A stretch of DNA of 9,168 bases from Streptomyces katrae (GTDB lineage Bacteria; Actinomycetota; Actinomycetes; Streptomycetales; Streptomycetaceae): assembly GCF_000966975.1 (NCBI RefSeq), contig NZ_JZWV01000876.1, positions 1 to 9,168 on the forward strand, given 5' to 3'. Each line of letters opens with the position of its first letter. Position 1 is the first letter of the stretch. A program made the position numbers and the translations under genes. Under the pieces are notes generated by a model. It was not told the DNA's origin, searched no databases, and was given only the letters and a program-made list of their open reading frames with translations. Positions 7,833-9,168 of this stretch are shown in pieces.

Positions 7833-7873
7833 CCGTCGGCGGCATCCCCTTCCCCCCGGGATGCCGTCGGCGG
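7833..7873. other. Nine-bp hairpin framed by a 10-bp direct repeat
   Basis: CGGCATCCC (7840-7848) and GGGATGCCG (7858-7866) form a perfect 9-bp stem with a 9-nt pyrimidine loop. The decamer CCGTCGGCGG occurs at 7833-7842 and 7864-7873, 31 bp apart, about three helical turns. It could be a regulator site or an RNA hairpin in the ndh leader. Confidence 0.35.
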
Positions 7874-8150
7874 GCCACCGTCAACGGCACCACTGCGTCG
7901 TCCCACCGCAGGCACCGCCCGCGGCCGCGTCGCCGCCTCCCCGCGGACCCGGCCCGGCCAAGCCCCCGGCGACCACTGACCGTACAGCGGTCCCCGGGCA
8001 CCGCGGCGGGACGGCGGGGGCCGCGTGCTCAGTCCCGGCCGGCCCGGTGCCGGGGCCGGTGCCCGTTCCCGCGGGTGACCGCGCGTGCAGACCGCGCCGG
8101 GCGGGGCAGGCGAGGGGGAGACCTGCCAGGCCCGAGAAGGGACGGACACC

Positions 8151-9168
8151 GTGGAACGACCGAGGATCCTCGTGGTGGGAGCCGGATTCGCCGGGGTGGA
8201 GTGCATCCGCCGGCTGGAGCGGAGGCTGGCGCCCGCCGAGGCGGACATCGCCCTGGTCACCCCCAACTCCTACCAGCTCTACCTCCCGTTGCTCCCCCAG
8301 GTGGCGTCCGGAGTGCTCACCCCGCAGTCCGTCGCCCTCTCCCTGCGGCGCAGCAGCCGCCACCGCACCCGGATCATCCCCGGCCGCGCCGTCGGCGTGG
8401 ACACCCGCGCCAAGGTCTGCGTCATCCGCAAGATCACCGGCGAGCTGACGGACCAGCCGTACGACCACCTGGTACTGGCGCCCGGCAGCATCACCCGCAC
8501 CTTCGACATCCCCGGCCTCACCGAGCACGCCCGGGGCATGAAGACCCTCGCCGAGGCCACCCATCTGCGCGACCACGTCATCTCCCAGCTGGACCTGGCC
8601 GACGCGAGCGAGGACGAGGCGGAACGCGCCGCACGGCTGTGCTTCGTCGTGGTCGGCGGCGGATACGCCGGCACCGAGACGGCGGCCTGCCTGCAGCGGC
8701 TCACCCACCACGCCGTCAAGCGCTACCCCCGGCTGGACCACCGCCACATCAGCTGGCACCTCCTGGACCTCGCACCCCGGCTGATGCCCGAACTCGGCGA
8801 CTCCCTGGGCCGCACCGCCCTGGACGTCCTGCGCCGCCGCGGCATCCAGGTCTCCCTCGGCGTCAGCGTCGCCAAGGCGGGCCCCACGGAGGTGGCGCTC
8901 ACCGACGGCCGGGTGCTGCCCAGCAGGACCCTCATCTGGACGGCGGGGGTGACGGCCAGCCCCCTGATCGGCACGCTCGGCGCGGAAACCGTCCGCGGCA
9001 GGCTGCTGGTGACGCCCGAGATGACGGTGCCGGGCGCGCCCGGAGTCTTCGCACTGGGGGACGCCGCGGCCGTCCCCGACCTCGCCGCCGGCCAGGAGGG
9101 CGCCCTCTGCCCGCCCACCGCACAGCACGCCCTGCGCCAGGGCCGCACCCTCGCGGACAACCTGATCG
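8151..9168 (+). CDS. ndh: Type II NADH dehydrogenase (NDH-2), 3' end outside the window
   Basis: Single-subunit, FAD-containing NADH:quinone oxidoreductase that passes electrons from NADH to the membrane quinone pool without pumping protons. The first 339 residues are present; members usually run a further 60-110 residues. The N-terminal FAD dinucleotide fold is ILVVGAGFAGVECIRRL (6-22), the NAD(P) fold is FVVVGGGYAGTETAA (165-179), LIWTAGV is at 261-267, the second FAD-contact motif is VFALGDAAAVP (299-309), and the quinone-side signature CPPTAQHALRQG is at 320-331. GTG at 8151 is chosen because the FAD motif follows at the usual distance and an AAGGGA element lies about 8 nt upstream. It is divergent from the ligase operon, so shared regulation is possible, but it is probably a housekeeping respiratory gene. 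Confidence 0.92.
   Translation, partial: MERPRILVVGAGFAGVECIRRLERRLAPAEADIALVTPNSYQLYLPLLPQVASGVLTPQSVALSLRRSSRHRTRIIPGRAVGVDTRAKVCVIRKITGELTDQPYDHLVLAPGSITRTFDIPGLTEHARGMKTLAEATHLRDHVISQLDLADASEDEAERAARLCFVVVGGGYAGTETAACLQRLTHHAVKRYPRLDHRHISWHLLDLAPRLMPELGDSLGRTALDVLRRRGIQVSLGVSVAKAGPTEVALTDGRVLPSRTLIWTAGVTASPLIGTLGAETVRGRLLVTPEMTVPGAPGVFALGDAAAVPDLAAGQEGALCPPTAQHALRQGRTLADNLI

Larger units (their letters stand above)
7421..8150. other. 730-bp divergent intergenic region without a supported gene
   Basis: This is the control region between the minus-strand ligase operon and the plus-strand ndh. Long open frames exist on both strands, but they are Arg/Pro/Ala-rich, lack recognisable domains and are expected in DNA of this GC content. 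What it does hold is an AT-rich island near 7567-7660, the only one in the window, and several dyads: 7483-7498, 7582-7595, 7663-7702, 7840-7866 and GC-rich ones at 8002-8025 and 8039-8059. No tRNA, rRNA, riboswitch or regulator gene is recognised. The long 5' leader expected for ndh is unusual but not proven. Confidence 0.7.

Noticed and set aside
8039..8059. GC-rich hairpin as a terminator
   Set aside because: The 9-bp stem has a mismatch, no T-tract follows, and such stems are frequent by chance at this composition.
7603..8448. 281-aa plus-strand frame starting in the AT-rich island and running into ndh
   Set aside because: Beyond its first 30 residues it is Pro/Arg/Ala-rich low-complexity text, it runs through ndh in the wrong phase, and no family is recognised.
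7881..9128. 415-aa minus-strand frame opposite ndh
   Set aside because: The plus strand encodes NDH-2 with both dinucleotide folds; the antisense text is Gly/Ala-rich and domain-free.
1..9168. CRISPR arrays, IS elements, tRNA/rRNA genes, bldA-type TTA codons
   Set aside because: No regular spaced repeats, transposase text, terminal inverted repeats or tRNA/rRNA sequence was recognised, and I noticed no TTA codon in the supported genes by eye.

Overview
The window is very GC-rich (roughly three quarters G+C) with strong G/C bias at third codon positions, GTG starts and 4-nt start/stop overlaps. This fits a Streptomyces or close actinomycete; the exact species cannot be read from the sequence.

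Positions 37-7420 hold one tightly packed minus-strand operon of five genes. In transcription order they are: a PaaK/coenzyme-F390-synthetase-like adenylate-forming ligase (7420 to 6166, frameshifted); an MFS exporter (6169 to 4904); a two-part GNAT acyltransferase (4907 to 3756); a LuxE-type acyl-protein synthetase (3759 to 2611); and a natural fusion of a LuxC-type acyl-CoA/acyl-enzyme reductase with a second PaaK-like ligase domain (2614 to 37, frameshifted). Every one of the four junctions is a 4-nt ATGA or GTGA overlap. Positions 7421-8150 are a 730-bp divergent spacer with one AT-rich island and several dyads. From 8151 a type II NADH dehydrogenase gene runs off the right edge on the plus strand.

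Taken together the operon looks like a carboxylic-acid activation and reduction system. Ligases make acyl-AMP, LuxE and the LuxC domain carry the acyl group on cysteines, the LuxC domain reduces it to an aldehyde, the GNAT could acylate an amine, and the MFS protein could export the product. The nearest known logic is LuxC/LuxE of luminous bacteria and the GriC/GriD aryl carboxylic acid reductase of grixazone biosynthesis. No luciferase, PKS, NRPS, carrier protein or regulator gene is in the window, so the substrate and product are unknown.

The most striking sequence-level observation is that both PaaK-like ligase frames are broken by exact 16-bp tandem duplications (6909-6940 and 714-746). 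They lie near the same conserved GGE motif of the two paralogous domains. Removing one copy restores perfect 412-aa and 853-aa proteins. The cause may be an assembly artefact, recent inactivation, or reversible tandem-repeat switching; the sequence alone cannot decide.
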